Source: Algibacter lectus
GTDB lineage: Bacteria > Bacteroidota > Bacteroidia > Flavobacteriales > Flavobacteriaceae
Length of the DNA stretch: 64,000 nt
Assembly: GCF_900112395.1 (NCBI RefSeq)
Contig: NZ_FOLN01000004.1
Coordinates: 292,441 to 356,440, forward strand
Direction of reading: 5' to 3'
The position numbers and the translations under genes were made by a program. Below the pieces are notes generated by a model that saw only the letters and a list, made by a program, of their open reading frames with translations, was not told the origin of the DNA and made no database searches. Shown piece after piece: positions 51,609 to 59,763 of the stretch; the first letter of the stretch is position 1, and every line of letters begins with the position of its first letter.

Positions 51609-52736
51609 ATGAAAAAATTTAAAAACATTTCAGTGTTTAGCATTATTGGTTTAGTTTTACTATGCCTGAGTTCTTGCGAAGACACCACTGATATATATTC
51701 TGTTTCAGAACCATCGTCACCAATTTTAGCCGATTTAAACTTCAGCCAAATTGAACTCGATGCAAACAATACAAACAACCCAGCTTTATCATTAAACTGG
51801 GTAGAATCTAATTACGGACAGCAAACAGCTATTAATTATGCTGTGCAATTTGCGAACGACGATGCTTTTACAACTCCTGTTACAGCATCTACCGTTACAG
51901 GCCGTAACAACCTAACATTATCTACTAGTGAAATAAACGCCGCTGCAGGTAGCGCAGGTTTAGATCCTTTTACTTGGGGTACTTTATACACTAGAGTTGT
52001 AGCATCTTTAGGTTCACAAAGCAGTGAATCTATAGCATCAAATACAGTACAATTTGATGTATACCCATATTATAACTATGTATTTGATGATTACTATTTA
52101 GTAGGAAACGGTACATCTGCAGGATGGAATAACAACGCGAATAACCCACCATTATTTAGAGACGCTGCCAACCAAAACCTTTACTATTACACAGGATATT
52201 TTACAACACCTGGAGGATTTGATGAAGGTCGATTTAAAATTTTAGAAAGTAGAGGTTTATGGCAACCACAATGGGGTGTTGCCCCAAATGAAGGTGACGA
52301 TGTACCAGCAACAGCTGGCGATATTGCCGGAAACCCAACAACACAATCTGGAGACCCAGGACGTTTTGGAGTAGAAACAGCTGGTTACTATCAATTCAGC
52401 ATAGATTTTTCTACTAAAAAATACACTTTAACACCTTACAGCACTACAGGAGCAACAAGTTTTTCTAGTATTGAAGTTCAAGGCTCAAGTACCACAACTA
52501 CAGCTTTAACAGCATTAGCTATAGACACACATATGTGGTATGCAGCAGCTTTACATTTAACACCTGGAGACCTTACGTTTGTAACAAACACGGGATCTGC
52601 TTGGGGTGGTTCAACAGGATTTTCTGGAGTTGCTACAGATGGTGGCGAATCAATCCCTGTAATTGTAGAAGACGATTACGATGTTTGGTTTAATGACCTT
52701 ACTGGCCGTTACATTCTTGTGCCTTTAAACTTATAA
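51609..52736 (+). CDS. SusE-like starch-binding surface lipoprotein
   Basis: A 375-aa lipoprotein (Cys23 then EDTTD). The N-terminal Fn3/SusE-type domain (about 40-150) contains LSLNWVESNYG. Two following beta-sandwich modules resemble the starch-binding domains of SusE/SusF. The first (about 165-275) has YYLVGNGTSAGWNNN and a Trp-rich LWQPQWG loop. It has no catalytic motif and probably holds alpha-glucan at the surface for SusCD. It is 21 bp after susD. Confidence 0.87.
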   Translation: MKKFKNISVFSIIGLVLLCLSSCEDTTDIYSVSEPSSPILADLNFSQIELDANNTNNPALSLNWVESNYGQQTAINYAVQFANDDAFTTPVTASTVTGRNNLTLSTSEINAAAGSAGLDPFTWGTLYTRVVASLGSQSSESIASNTVQFDVYPYYNYVFDDYYLVGNGTSAGWNNNANNPPLFRDAANQNLYYYTGYFTTPGGFDEGRFKILESRGLWQPQWGVAPNEGDDVPATAGDIAGNPTTQSGDPGRFGVETAGYYQFSIDFSTKKYTLTPYSTTGATSFSSIEVQGSSTTTTALTALAIDTHMWYAAALHLTPGDLTFVTNTGSAWGGSTGFSGVATDGGESIPVIVEDDYDVWFNDLTGRYILVPLNL

Positions 52737-52761
52737 TATTAATCCTTTTAATAGAAAAAAT

Positions 52762-54228
52762 ATGAAATTTTATATAACCAAAATAAGCTTTCTGTTGCTT
52801 TTGTCAACAATGCTTTTCGCGTCTTGCGAAACAGAAGAAAGCCTAACAATTACAGCTCCAGAAGCTGAGTTTGTTCTAAACACACCAGGTATTAGCACTG
52901 TGTTTTTAAATTTTGCATTGCCAGATAACCCTGCATTTACATTGTCATGGGAAGACGAGGTAACCGGAAGCAGTTCTTACACTGTTGAAATGGCGGCCGA
53001 CGCCGAATTCACGTCGCCGTTCACTCTAGGTACAAGCGAAGCTAAAAACTTCTCAATGACTGTTGCTGAGTTCAACAATGCCATTGCAAATTCAGGTGCA
53101 ACAACATTTAGAGATGTGCCCGTTTACATTAGAGTTTCCGCGGGAAGCGAAATTTCTAATAGTATTTTATTACTAGCAACTAGATATCCAACCGATGCTC
53201 CTGTAATTTCTAGCCCTTTGGCTGGCGATACTTTTGTTTTATCTATTGGATCTGTTGACGACACGGTTTTAACTGTAAATTGGACAGACGCTGTTCTAGA
53301 ATCTTCTTTAGGCACCGACATCAATTACATTATTGAAGCCGCTACAGCAGGAACTGATTTTGCAAGTCCTGTTTCTATTGGAACAACAACTAACGCAAGT
53401 ACAGTATCATCAACACATTCAGAATTAAACGCAGTTGCTATTGGCATTGGTTTAACTCCTGAAGTTGCTGGCAACATGGATATTAGAATTGTAGCAAAAA
53501 ACACAAATTCTGGTGGTAGTGAATTAACTAGAATTTCCGATGCTTTAACCATTTCTGTTACACCTTACCTTTCTGCATTCCCTAACTTATATGTTGTTGG
53601 AGATGCAACATCACCAGGATGGAGTAACGATAACAATAACACACCATTATTTAGAAACCAAGATGTACCAAACAACTATGTTTATGTTGGGTATTTTGGA
53701 GCAGGAGCTTTTAAATTATTAGAAACTAAAGGCGCATGGCAACCACAATGGGGAACAAATGATGGCGCTGCTCTAGCAGTAAATACTGGTAGCGGTTCAG
53801 ACCCAGGAACATTTAATATTGCCACTGCAGGATACTACTCGTATAATTTCACTACAGTCGGAGAATCCGGTAGCTTTACAGTAGAAGCATACGATGCTTC
53901 TGCAGCACCAACATATACTTCTATGGCTATTATTGGAGATGCTACACCAAACGGTTGGGACGGTGATAACGACACTAATTTTACTCAGGACACTAACAAT
54001 CCACACTTATGGTACATTAATGGTGTAACATTAACAAGTGGAGGTTTCATCTTAATTAGAGCAAATGATGATTGGGCAGATGTTTGGAGATATTCAGGAT
54101 CTAATCAACTTTATGGTAAAGCTAATTTATCTGGTGACGGAGACAACATTCCGTTCAACGCAGAAACAGGCAGTTACGATTTCTGGTTCAATGACTTAGA
54201 TGGTAGTTACAACATTATACCAAACTAA
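52762..54228 (+). CDS. SusE/SusF-like starch-binding surface lipoprotein
   Basis: A 488-aa lipoprotein (Cys22 then ETEES). Two SusE-type Fn3 domains come first (about 30-140 and 145-265; FTLSWEDEVTGS and LTVNWTDAVLES). They are followed by starch-binding modules (LYVVGDATSPGWSND with AWQPQWG, then MAIIGDATPNGWDGD). The modules are clearly homologous to those of the preceding gene, so the pair arose by duplication. It is 25 bp downstream of the SusE-like gene and ends the susCDEF transcription unit at a terminator. Confidence 0.87.
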   Translation: MKFYITKISFLLLLSTMLFASCETEESLTITAPEAEFVLNTPGISTVFLNFALPDNPAFTLSWEDEVTGSSSYTVEMAADAEFTSPFTLGTSEAKNFSMTVAEFNNAIANSGATTFRDVPVYIRVSAGSEISNSILLLATRYPTDAPVISSPLAGDTFVLSIGSVDDTVLTVNWTDAVLESSLGTDINYIIEAATAGTDFASPVSIGTTTNASTVSSTHSELNAVAIGIGLTPEVAGNMDIRIVAKNTNSGGSELTRISDALTISVTPYLSAFPNLYVVGDATSPGWSNDNNNTPLFRNQDVPNNYVYVGYFGAGAFKLLETKGAWQPQWGTNDGAALAVNTGSGSDPGTFNIATAGYYSYNFTTVGESGSFTVEAYDASAAPTYTSMAIIGDATPNGWDGDNDTNFTQDTNNPHLWYINGVTLTSGGFILIRANDDWADVWRYSGSNQLYGKANLSGDGDNIPFNAETGSYDFWFNDLDGSYNIIPN

Positions 54229-54247
54229 AATATTAAATCTATAAAAG

Positions 54248-54275
54248 AGGCTGATTTATATCAGCCTTTTTTTTC
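54248..54275 (+). terminator. Terminator after susCDEF
   Basis: An 8-bp stem AGGCTGAT / ATCAGCCT with a TTAT loop and an eight-T run, 20 bp after the stop. The downstream amylase gene therefore needs its own promoter or read-through. Confidence 0.85.
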
Positions 54276-54369
54276 TTAAAAAAGAAGTTATTATAAAAAC
54301 GACGCGTTCGTATATTTTTAACTAAAACCTTCTTTTACCACACTACAACTTAACTAAACACCAAAACAG

Positions 54370-57300
54370 ATGAAAAAACTGTTACTATTTACGTTCTTGT
54401 TATTTAGCCTAACCACTATCTCGCAAGTTACTATTTCACCTAGCGCTTTCGAAGTTACAAGCCAAATAACCATTACGGTAAACCTCAGCAGCACGGCAAC
54501 AGATTGCAATAGTATATCTGCACCAAGCAAAGTCTACATGCACTCTGGCATAGGTAACGACACCGATGCTTGGGGCATTAAAACCATAGGAAATTGGGGC
54601 GCTGATGATGGCATTGGCGAAATGACAAACAATAACGATGGCACTTGGAGCATCACTATAACACCATCCGTTTATTATAGTTTAACAAGCGAGCAACAAA
54701 GCGAATCTACCAAAATGGGTATGGTTTTTAGAAATGCATCTGGAAATCAAGAATTAAAAGCATCAGGTTGTGCCGATTTCTTTTTCGATATTGGTTCTTT
54801 TCAACTATTTTTAAACATGCCTACAAAAACAACAACTATTTTGAATGCTGGCGAAACGCTTCCTATTAATGCGACTTCTAGTACTGTGGCCAACTTTACA
54901 CTTCTGGCCAACAATAACACAGTAGATACAGCTATTCAAACTACAACATATACTAACAATTACCCGGTAAACGAAACCACAACATTCGAATTACAAATTA
55001 CGGATGGCACACAAACAGAATCTAAAATATTCGAAGCTATTGTAATTCCGGCCACTACAGAAGCCACTTTACCAAATGGGCTATTAGATGGTATTAATTA
55101 TAATGAAACCGACAACACTAAAGCAACTTTGGTGCTTTATGCCCCGCTAAAAGAGTTTGTACATGTTATTGGCGACTTTAATAATTGGACGATAGATGAT
55201 GCTTTTTTAATGAAGAAAGACAGCAGTAAAGATCGTTTTTGGATAGAACTAACAGGGTTAACACCACAAACCAACCACATGTACCAATATATGGTTGATG
55301 CTTCTATAAAAATAGCAGATCCATATTCTCCAGTTATTTTAACAGAATCGAACGATCAATATATCAACGCGATAACTTATCCCGATTTACCAGCATATCC
55401 AACAGGAAAAACAAACCACAATATTACTTTATTAAGAACAGGTGATGCAGACTATAATTGGCAAGTAACCAATTTTACAGCTCCCGAAAAAACCGATTTA
55501 GTAATTTACGAATTACTACTTCGCGACTTTGATGCTCTACACAGTTTTGATGCTTTAAAAAGCAGACTAGATTATATAGAAAACCTAGGTATAAACGCCA
55601 TAGAACTAATGCCATTAAATGAATTTGATGGTAACGAAAGTTGGGGCTACAACCCTTCATTTCACATGGCGCTCGATAAATATTACGGTACACAAAATGC
55701 TTTTAAAGCTTTGGTAGACGAATGCCACCGTCGTGGCATAGCTATTATTGTAGATGTTGTTTTTAATCATGCTTCTGGACAAAATCCATATTACAGACTT
55801 TGGAACACCGATAACGGTAATTACGGAGGAACAGCCTCTGCAGATAATCCGTTTTTTAACCAAACAGCAAAACATGCCTATAGTGTTTTTAACGATTTTA
55901 ACCATAGTAAAACAGCAACTCGTGATTATGTAAAGCGTGTTACTCAATTTTGGATTGACGAATATAAAATTGATGGTTTCCGATGGGATTTAACCAAAGG
56001 ATTTACTCAAAATTGTACTGAAAACAACGAGAGTTGTACTGGAAGCTATCAGCAAGACCGTGTAGACGTTTTAAAAGAATATGCAGATTACCAATGGGAT
56101 AAAAAAGATGATTTCTATATTATTTTTGAGCATCTTGGTGGTATTACTGAGGAGAACGAATGGGCGAACTATCGTATAAATGAAGGGAAAGGTATCATGC
56201 TTTGGAACAATTTAAACGGAACTTATAGCGATGCCGCTATGGGATTTTTCACTGATGGAAAATCTAACTTCGGAAACGTTTCATATAAACAAAAAGGATT
56301 TGCACAAGCCACATCATCCGTAAGCTACATGGAAAGTCATGATGAAGAACGCATGATGTACAGAAACCTTAATTTTGGAGCAACCAACACTAATTACAAT
56401 GTTAAAGATTTAAACACAGCCTTAAAACGTGTAGAAACCGCTGGCGCATTTTTCTTTACGGTACCAGGACCAAAAATGATTTGGCAATTTGGAGAATTGG
56501 GGTATGATATTTCTATAGACCAAAACGGCAGAGTTGGCAACAAACCTATCCTTTGGGAATACTTAAATGATGCTAACCGAAAATCTGTTCATGACACTTG
56601 GCGTAATTTAATTCGTTTAAAACTTGAAGAACCTATATTCAAAACCACTAATTTCGAGGTTGACACTAACAAATCTTCAGGATTAAAAACCATCCATTTA
56701 ACACTGGATAGCGCTACAGAAAACGATATTAAATACATTACCATACTTGGTAACTTTGGTATTACAGCACAAAATATTACGCCTAATTTTCAGCAAACAG
56801 GTACTTGGTATAATTTGCTAGACAGAAACATGCCTATGGAAGTTACCAGCACCACGGCATCGATAACATTAAAGGCTGGCGAGTTTATTATTTTTGGAGA
56901 CAAAACCTTTATTAATCCAGAAGATCTTGATAGCGACGGTGTTTTAAACACAAATGATACGTGTAGCAACACTCCAATTGGAGCTGCAGTAGATGCTAAC
57001 GGTTGTGAAATATTTAGTTTACCGGCCAACAACTTTAAACTACAAATTGGTAACGAAACTTGCAGAAATAGCAATAATGGTTTTATTGATATTTCCGCAG
57101 AAAAGAATCTAAACTATAGCGTTAAAATTACGGGCGACAACCTAAATAGTAACGATGCTTTTACAAGTAGTTTTATTAAAAACAATTTAGCTTCTGGTCA
57201 TTATAATGTTTGCATTACTGTTGAAAACCAACCAGATTACGAGCAATGCTACAACATTACCATAACGGAGCCAGAAAATTTATCGGTACTATCAAAATCT

Positions 57301-57729
57301 GCAAATGGCAAGAAATTAGTTTCACTTAACATGAGTGGTGGTTCTCTTTATAAAATTACGCTTAATGGTGTTACTACGGAAACTTCAAATTCTGAAATTG
57401 AACTTACTTTACAAAATGGAGAAAACAAGATTACCGTAGAAACCGATAAAATTTGTCAAGGTAAATTTGAAGAATCTATTTTTTATGGAGACGAATTAAC
57501 TGTGTTTCCTAATCCAATTTCAAACAACGAATTAAATGTTTACTTGAGCGAATTAAACAACGATAAAGCTATAGTAGAACTCTATTCTATTTTAGGAAAA
57601 CGTGTTTACAACACTGAGACAACTAGCAACACACTAAAAATAGATGTAACTCCATTAGAAAAAGGCGTTTACTTATTAAAAGTGGTTACAAAAACAGCAA
57701 ACAAAAGTTTTAAAATAATTAAGAACTAA
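54370..57729 (+). CDS. Secreted multidomain GH13 alpha-amylase with T9SS sorting domain
   Basis: A 1119-aa enzyme with a signal peptide (about 1-19). Residues 20-150 are a beta-sandwich with WGADDGIGEMTNN, possibly starch-binding. A CBM48-like domain lies at about 250-320 (HVIGDFNNWTIDDAF). The GH13 domain has VDVVFNHASG, GFRWDLTKG (nucleophile Asp, about 537), IIFEHLGG (Glu, about 587) and SHDEERMMY (about 657). A single DSDGVLNTNDTC motif of TSP3 type links to a Cys-rich segment. The last ~75 residues (VFPNPISNN, LYSILGKRVYN, GVYLLKV) are a type-A type IX secretion tail. It is thus exported to or beyond the surface. Its stop overlaps the next ATG. Confidence 0.92.
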   Translation: MKKLLLFTFLLFSLTTISQVTISPSAFEVTSQITITVNLSSTATDCNSISAPSKVYMHSGIGNDTDAWGIKTIGNWGADDGIGEMTNNNDGTWSITITPSVYYSLTSEQQSESTKMGMVFRNASGNQELKASGCADFFFDIGSFQLFLNMPTKTTTILNAGETLPINATSSTVANFTLLANNNTVDTAIQTTTYTNNYPVNETTTFELQITDGTQTESKIFEAIVIPATTEATLPNGLLDGINYNETDNTKATLVLYAPLKEFVHVIGDFNNWTIDDAFLMKKDSSKDRFWIELTGLTPQTNHMYQYMVDASIKIADPYSPVILTESNDQYINAITYPDLPAYPTGKTNHNITLLRTGDADYNWQVTNFTAPEKTDLVIYELLLRDFDALHSFDALKSRLDYIENLGINAIELMPLNEFDGNESWGYNPSFHMALDKYYGTQNAFKALVDECHRRGIAIIVDVVFNHASGQNPYYRLWNTDNGNYGGTASADNPFFNQTAKHAYSVFNDFNHSKTATRDYVKRVTQFWIDEYKIDGFRWDLTKGFTQNCTENNESCTGSYQQDRVDVLKEYADYQWDKKDDFYIIFEHLGGITEENEWANYRINEGKGIMLWNNLNGTYSDAAMGFFTDGKSNFGNVSYKQKGFAQATSSVSYMESHDEERMMYRNLNFGATNTNYNVKDLNTALKRVETAGAFFFTVPGPKMIWQFGELGYDISIDQNGRVGNKPILWEYLNDANRKSVHDTWRNLIRLKLEEPIFKTTNFEVDTNKSSGLKTIHLTLDSATENDIKYITILGNFGITAQNITPNFQQTGTWYNLLDRNMPMEVTSTTASITLKAGEFIIFGDKTFINPEDLDSDGVLNTNDTCSNTPIGAAVDANGCEIFSLPANNFKLQIGNETCRNSNNGFIDISAEKNLNYSVKITGDNLNSNDAFTSSFIKNNLASGHYNVCITVENQPDYEQCYNITITEPENLSVLSKSANGKKLVSLNMSGGSLYKITLNGVTTETSNSEIELTLQNGENKITVETDKICQGKFEESIFYGDELTVFPNPISNNELNVYLSELNNDKAIVELYSILGKRVYNTETTSNTLKIDVTPLEKGVYLLKVVTKTANKSFKIIKN

Positions 57730-58445
57730 TGAAAAATTCACTTAAATATATCTTCGGAAGTTTCGTTTTATGTCTTTTCATTTTTAACTGTGGGGGCAAT
57801 AGCGATGACGATGTTGATCCGGATCCAGACAATGAAGTAAAAACACCAACTGCAGCAACTTTATCATTCCCTGAAGAAAATTCTGAATGCACCGAAGGTT
57901 CTAGCCTAACAAGTACTGAAAGCACTATTTTATTTAACTGGAATGATGCTCAAAATGTAAAATCATATCAACTATTCATTAAAAATTTAGACACACAAAC
58001 TACAACCAATTACACAAGTTCGGTTTCAGAAAAAAGTGTTACTATTTTACGAGGCACGCCATATTCATGGTATGTGGTTTCTAAAAACTCTGGAACAGAA
58101 ACAGCACAAAGTAATACTTGGAAATTTTATAATGCAGGCGAAGCAACGTCATCTTACGCTCCATTTCCTGCGGAATTGGTTAGCCCTGCTCTATCGGCTT
58201 CCTTAGCGGCTTCAATAGTAAATTTATCCTTAGAATGGTTAGGTGAAGATGTTGATAATGATATTACAGAATATGAAGTCCTTTTCGGAACCGTAAGTCC
58301 ACCAACACAAACAGAATCCACTACTACAGCAAATAATGTTTCGGTAACCGTGAGTTCCGGTAATACTTATTTTTGGCGTGTTATTACTAAAGATGCTAAT
58401 AACAATACTTCGGAATCTCAAATTTTTGAGTTTACCGTTCAATAA
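57729..58445 (+). CDS. Fibronectin-III-like surface lipoprotein
   Basis: A 238-aa lipoprotein of unknown function. The lipobox is FIFNC (Cys21), followed by GGNSDDD, which fits a flavobacterial surface-export signal. Two Fn3-like beta-sandwiches follow (about 42-138 and 145-238). Each has LFNWNDA- or LEWLGEDVDN-type strands and a TPYSWYV / NTYFWRV strand. It overlaps the amylase gene by one base (TAATG), so it is translationally coupled. It may bind the amylase or glycan at the surface, but no catalytic residues or known binding motif are visible. Confidence 0.75.
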   Translation: MKNSLKYIFGSFVLCLFIFNCGGNSDDDVDPDPDNEVKTPTAATLSFPEENSECTEGSSLTSTESTILFNWNDAQNVKSYQLFIKNLDTQTTTNYTSSVSEKSVTILRGTPYSWYVVSKNSGTETAQSNTWKFYNAGEATSSYAPFPAELVSPALSASLAASIVNLSLEWLGEDVDNDITEYEVLFGTVSPPTQTESTTTANNVSVTVSSGNTYFWRVITKDANNNTSESQIFEFTVQ

Positions 58446-58456
58446 ATTCACCTAAA

Positions 58457-58502
58457 AAAACACTTTGAAACTTTGATGATATATCAAGCTTCAAAGTGTT
58501 TC
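58457..58502. terminator. Terminator between lipoprotein and endonuclease-family gene
   Basis: Nested hairpin: outer stem AAACACTTTGAA / TTCAAAGTGTTT and an inner TTGAT / ATCAA, between convergent genes. A and T runs on either side allow use in both directions. Confidence 0.65.
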
Positions 58503-58544
58503 TTATTAAATTGACTATTCTGAAAACATTCTTTTTTTGGAAGG

Positions 58545-59402
58545 TTATTTAATGATTAATTCGGTTAAAACAGGAAAATGATCCGAAGGGTATTTCAAAT
58601 CCACCAAGCTCGATAACACACCATATTTTTCAACTTCAATATTAGTTTTAGAAACAAAAATATAATCAATTCTACGAGTAACTAGTTTTTCAGTCTTAAA
58701 ACCACTAAAAGTACCATTAGAGCCAAAAACTACTTTTGCTAAGCCTTTAGAATCGTCCATACTTTGGCTAAGTTTCGTAATTAACTCAGTGTTAGGTTCG
58801 GCATTAAAATCTCCCATTAAAACAACAGGTAAATTATTTGTGTTAAGCGCTTTTATCTTATCCTGAATTAGAGCAACACCCTGCAATTGCGCTTCGTGCC
58901 CTTTATGGTCTAAATGGGTATTAAACACCCAAAATTTTTTCTTAGTTTCAAGATTTGTAAATAACCCGTAAGTGCAAATTCTTGGATGTGCTGCATCCCA
59001 ACCTTTAGAAACCTGATCTGGAGTTTCAGAAAGCCAAAAAGTATTTTCATTTTCAACTTTTACTTTTTCTGAATTATAAAATATAGCCGAAAACTCACCT
59101 TTATTTAAGCCATAACGCCCAATTCCAATGGTTTTATAGTTTTTTAATGCCTGCTTTAAATCTAGCATTTGATTTGGTTTCGCCTCCTGAACACCCATAA
59201 TATCTGGTGCATTAAACAACACCTGCGAACACAAAAAAGCTTTTCGGTTTGGCCAAGCGTTCTCACCATCCGAAGCCACATCTAGACGGATGTTGTAAGT
59301 CATAACCTTAATAGTTTTACTCGTCGTTTTATCTTTATTTGTATTATTACAACTTTGAAAAATTATAAATAAAAGACAAATTCCAATTGAATAAAATTTC
59401 AT
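58545..59402 (-). CDS. Endonuclease/exonuclease/phosphatase-family lipoprotein
   Basis: A 285-aa exported lipoprotein (IFQSCNNT). It has the full metal-dependent DNase I/sphingomyelinase-type motif set: MTYNIRLD, MGVQEAKPNQ, FNTHLDHKG, MGDFNAEPN, RIDYIF and SDHFPV, with catalytic His, Asp and Asn residues. Family members cleave phosphodiesters of nucleic acids, phosphoinositides or other organic phosphates; the substrate cannot be told. Many marine Bacteroidota export such enzymes for phosphate scavenging. It converges with the end of the alpha-glucan PUL and is probably unrelated to it. Confidence 0.87.
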   Translation of the reverse strand: MKFYSIGICLLFIIFQSCNNTNKDKTTSKTIKVMTYNIRLDVASDGENAWPNRKAFLCSQVLFNAPDIMGVQEAKPNQMLDLKQALKNYKTIGIGRYGLNKGEFSAIFYNSEKVKVENENTFWLSETPDQVSKGWDAAHPRICTYGLFTNLETKKKFWVFNTHLDHKGHEAQLQGVALIQDKIKALNTNNLPVVLMGDFNAEPNTELITKLSQSMDDSKGLAKVVFGSNGTFSGFKTEKLVTRRIDYIFVSKTNIEVEKYGVLSSLVDLKYPSDHFPVLTELIIK

Positions 59403-59518
59403 GATTCGATATATTTATTAGTTCAAAACGCTAAGCTACAAGTTTTACTAACCAATTTAAAGATGTTTACAAAAACTTAAAATGCCTTTAATATTATGGA
59501 GTAAAACAGTTTAAAAAA

Positions 59519-59552
59519 ACAAAAAAGCTCCTCATTTCTGAGAAGCTTTTTA
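59519..59552 (-). terminator. Terminator of the interrupted tRNA gene
   Basis: AAAAAGCTCCTCA / TGAGAAGCTTTTT form a 13-bp stem with one mismatch and a TTTC loop, directly past the tRNA 3' end on the minus strand. It is the natural terminator of the tRNA that was split by integration, and on either strand it can also insulate the endonuclease-family gene. Confidence 0.65.
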
Positions 59553-59555
59553 ATG

Positions 59556-59600
59556 TGGAGAAGATCGGATTCGAACCGACGACCTCTTGACTGCCAGTCA
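59556..59600 (-). other. 3' fragment of tRNA-Ala(GGC): attachment site of the integrative element
   Basis: On the minus strand these 45 nt give the 3' part of a tRNA. They contain the end of the anticodon arm (loop CTGGCAG, anticodon GGC, 3' stem TCAAG), the variable loop AGGTC, and the T arm GTCGG-TTCGAAT-CCGAT. The acceptor strand CTTCTCC and discriminator A follow; CCA is not encoded. Identity ends inside the 5' side of the anticodon stem (ATGA where CTTGA is needed), and no D arm or 5' acceptor follows. It is therefore the residual att copy. The complete tRNA is expected at the other end of the element, beyond 64000. Confidence 0.75.
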
Positions 59601-59713
59601 TGAATTTACTTATATGTTATATATGTGTTTGTTGTCTAATAAGCCTAAAAACAGTAGTTTAATGTAAACATAGTGCATTTTATTAATATCTATTATTTGT
59701 TTATTAATATTAT

Positions 59714-59735
59714 TTGTGGGCAAATTGTGGGCAAA
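59714..59735. repeat. 11-bp tandem repeat upstream of the integrase gene
   Basis: TTGTGGGCAAA occurs twice head to tail (59714-59724, 59725-59735), next to the integrase promoter. The position between att site and int fits an arm-type recombinase site or an Int autoregulation site. Confidence 0.55.
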
Positions 59736-59739
59736 TGAT

Positions 59740-59747
59740 TATATTTG
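59740..59747 (+). promoter_or_regulatory. Integrase promoter, -7 element
   Basis: TATATTTG is an exact TAnnTTTG match, 16 bp before ATG 59764. It lies downstream of the GTG at 59716, which argues against that longer start. Confidence 0.5.
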
Positions 59748-59763
59748 TATTAAACAAAAGGCA

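Noticed and set aside
59556..59640. Complete tRNA gene at the element boundary
   Set aside because: There is no D arm or 5' acceptor strand after the anticodon arm; only the 3' fragment is present.
59716..59763. GTG start giving a 441-aa integrase
   Set aside because: The exact TATATTTG promoter box lies after this GTG and the extra residues fall within the 11-bp tandem repeat.
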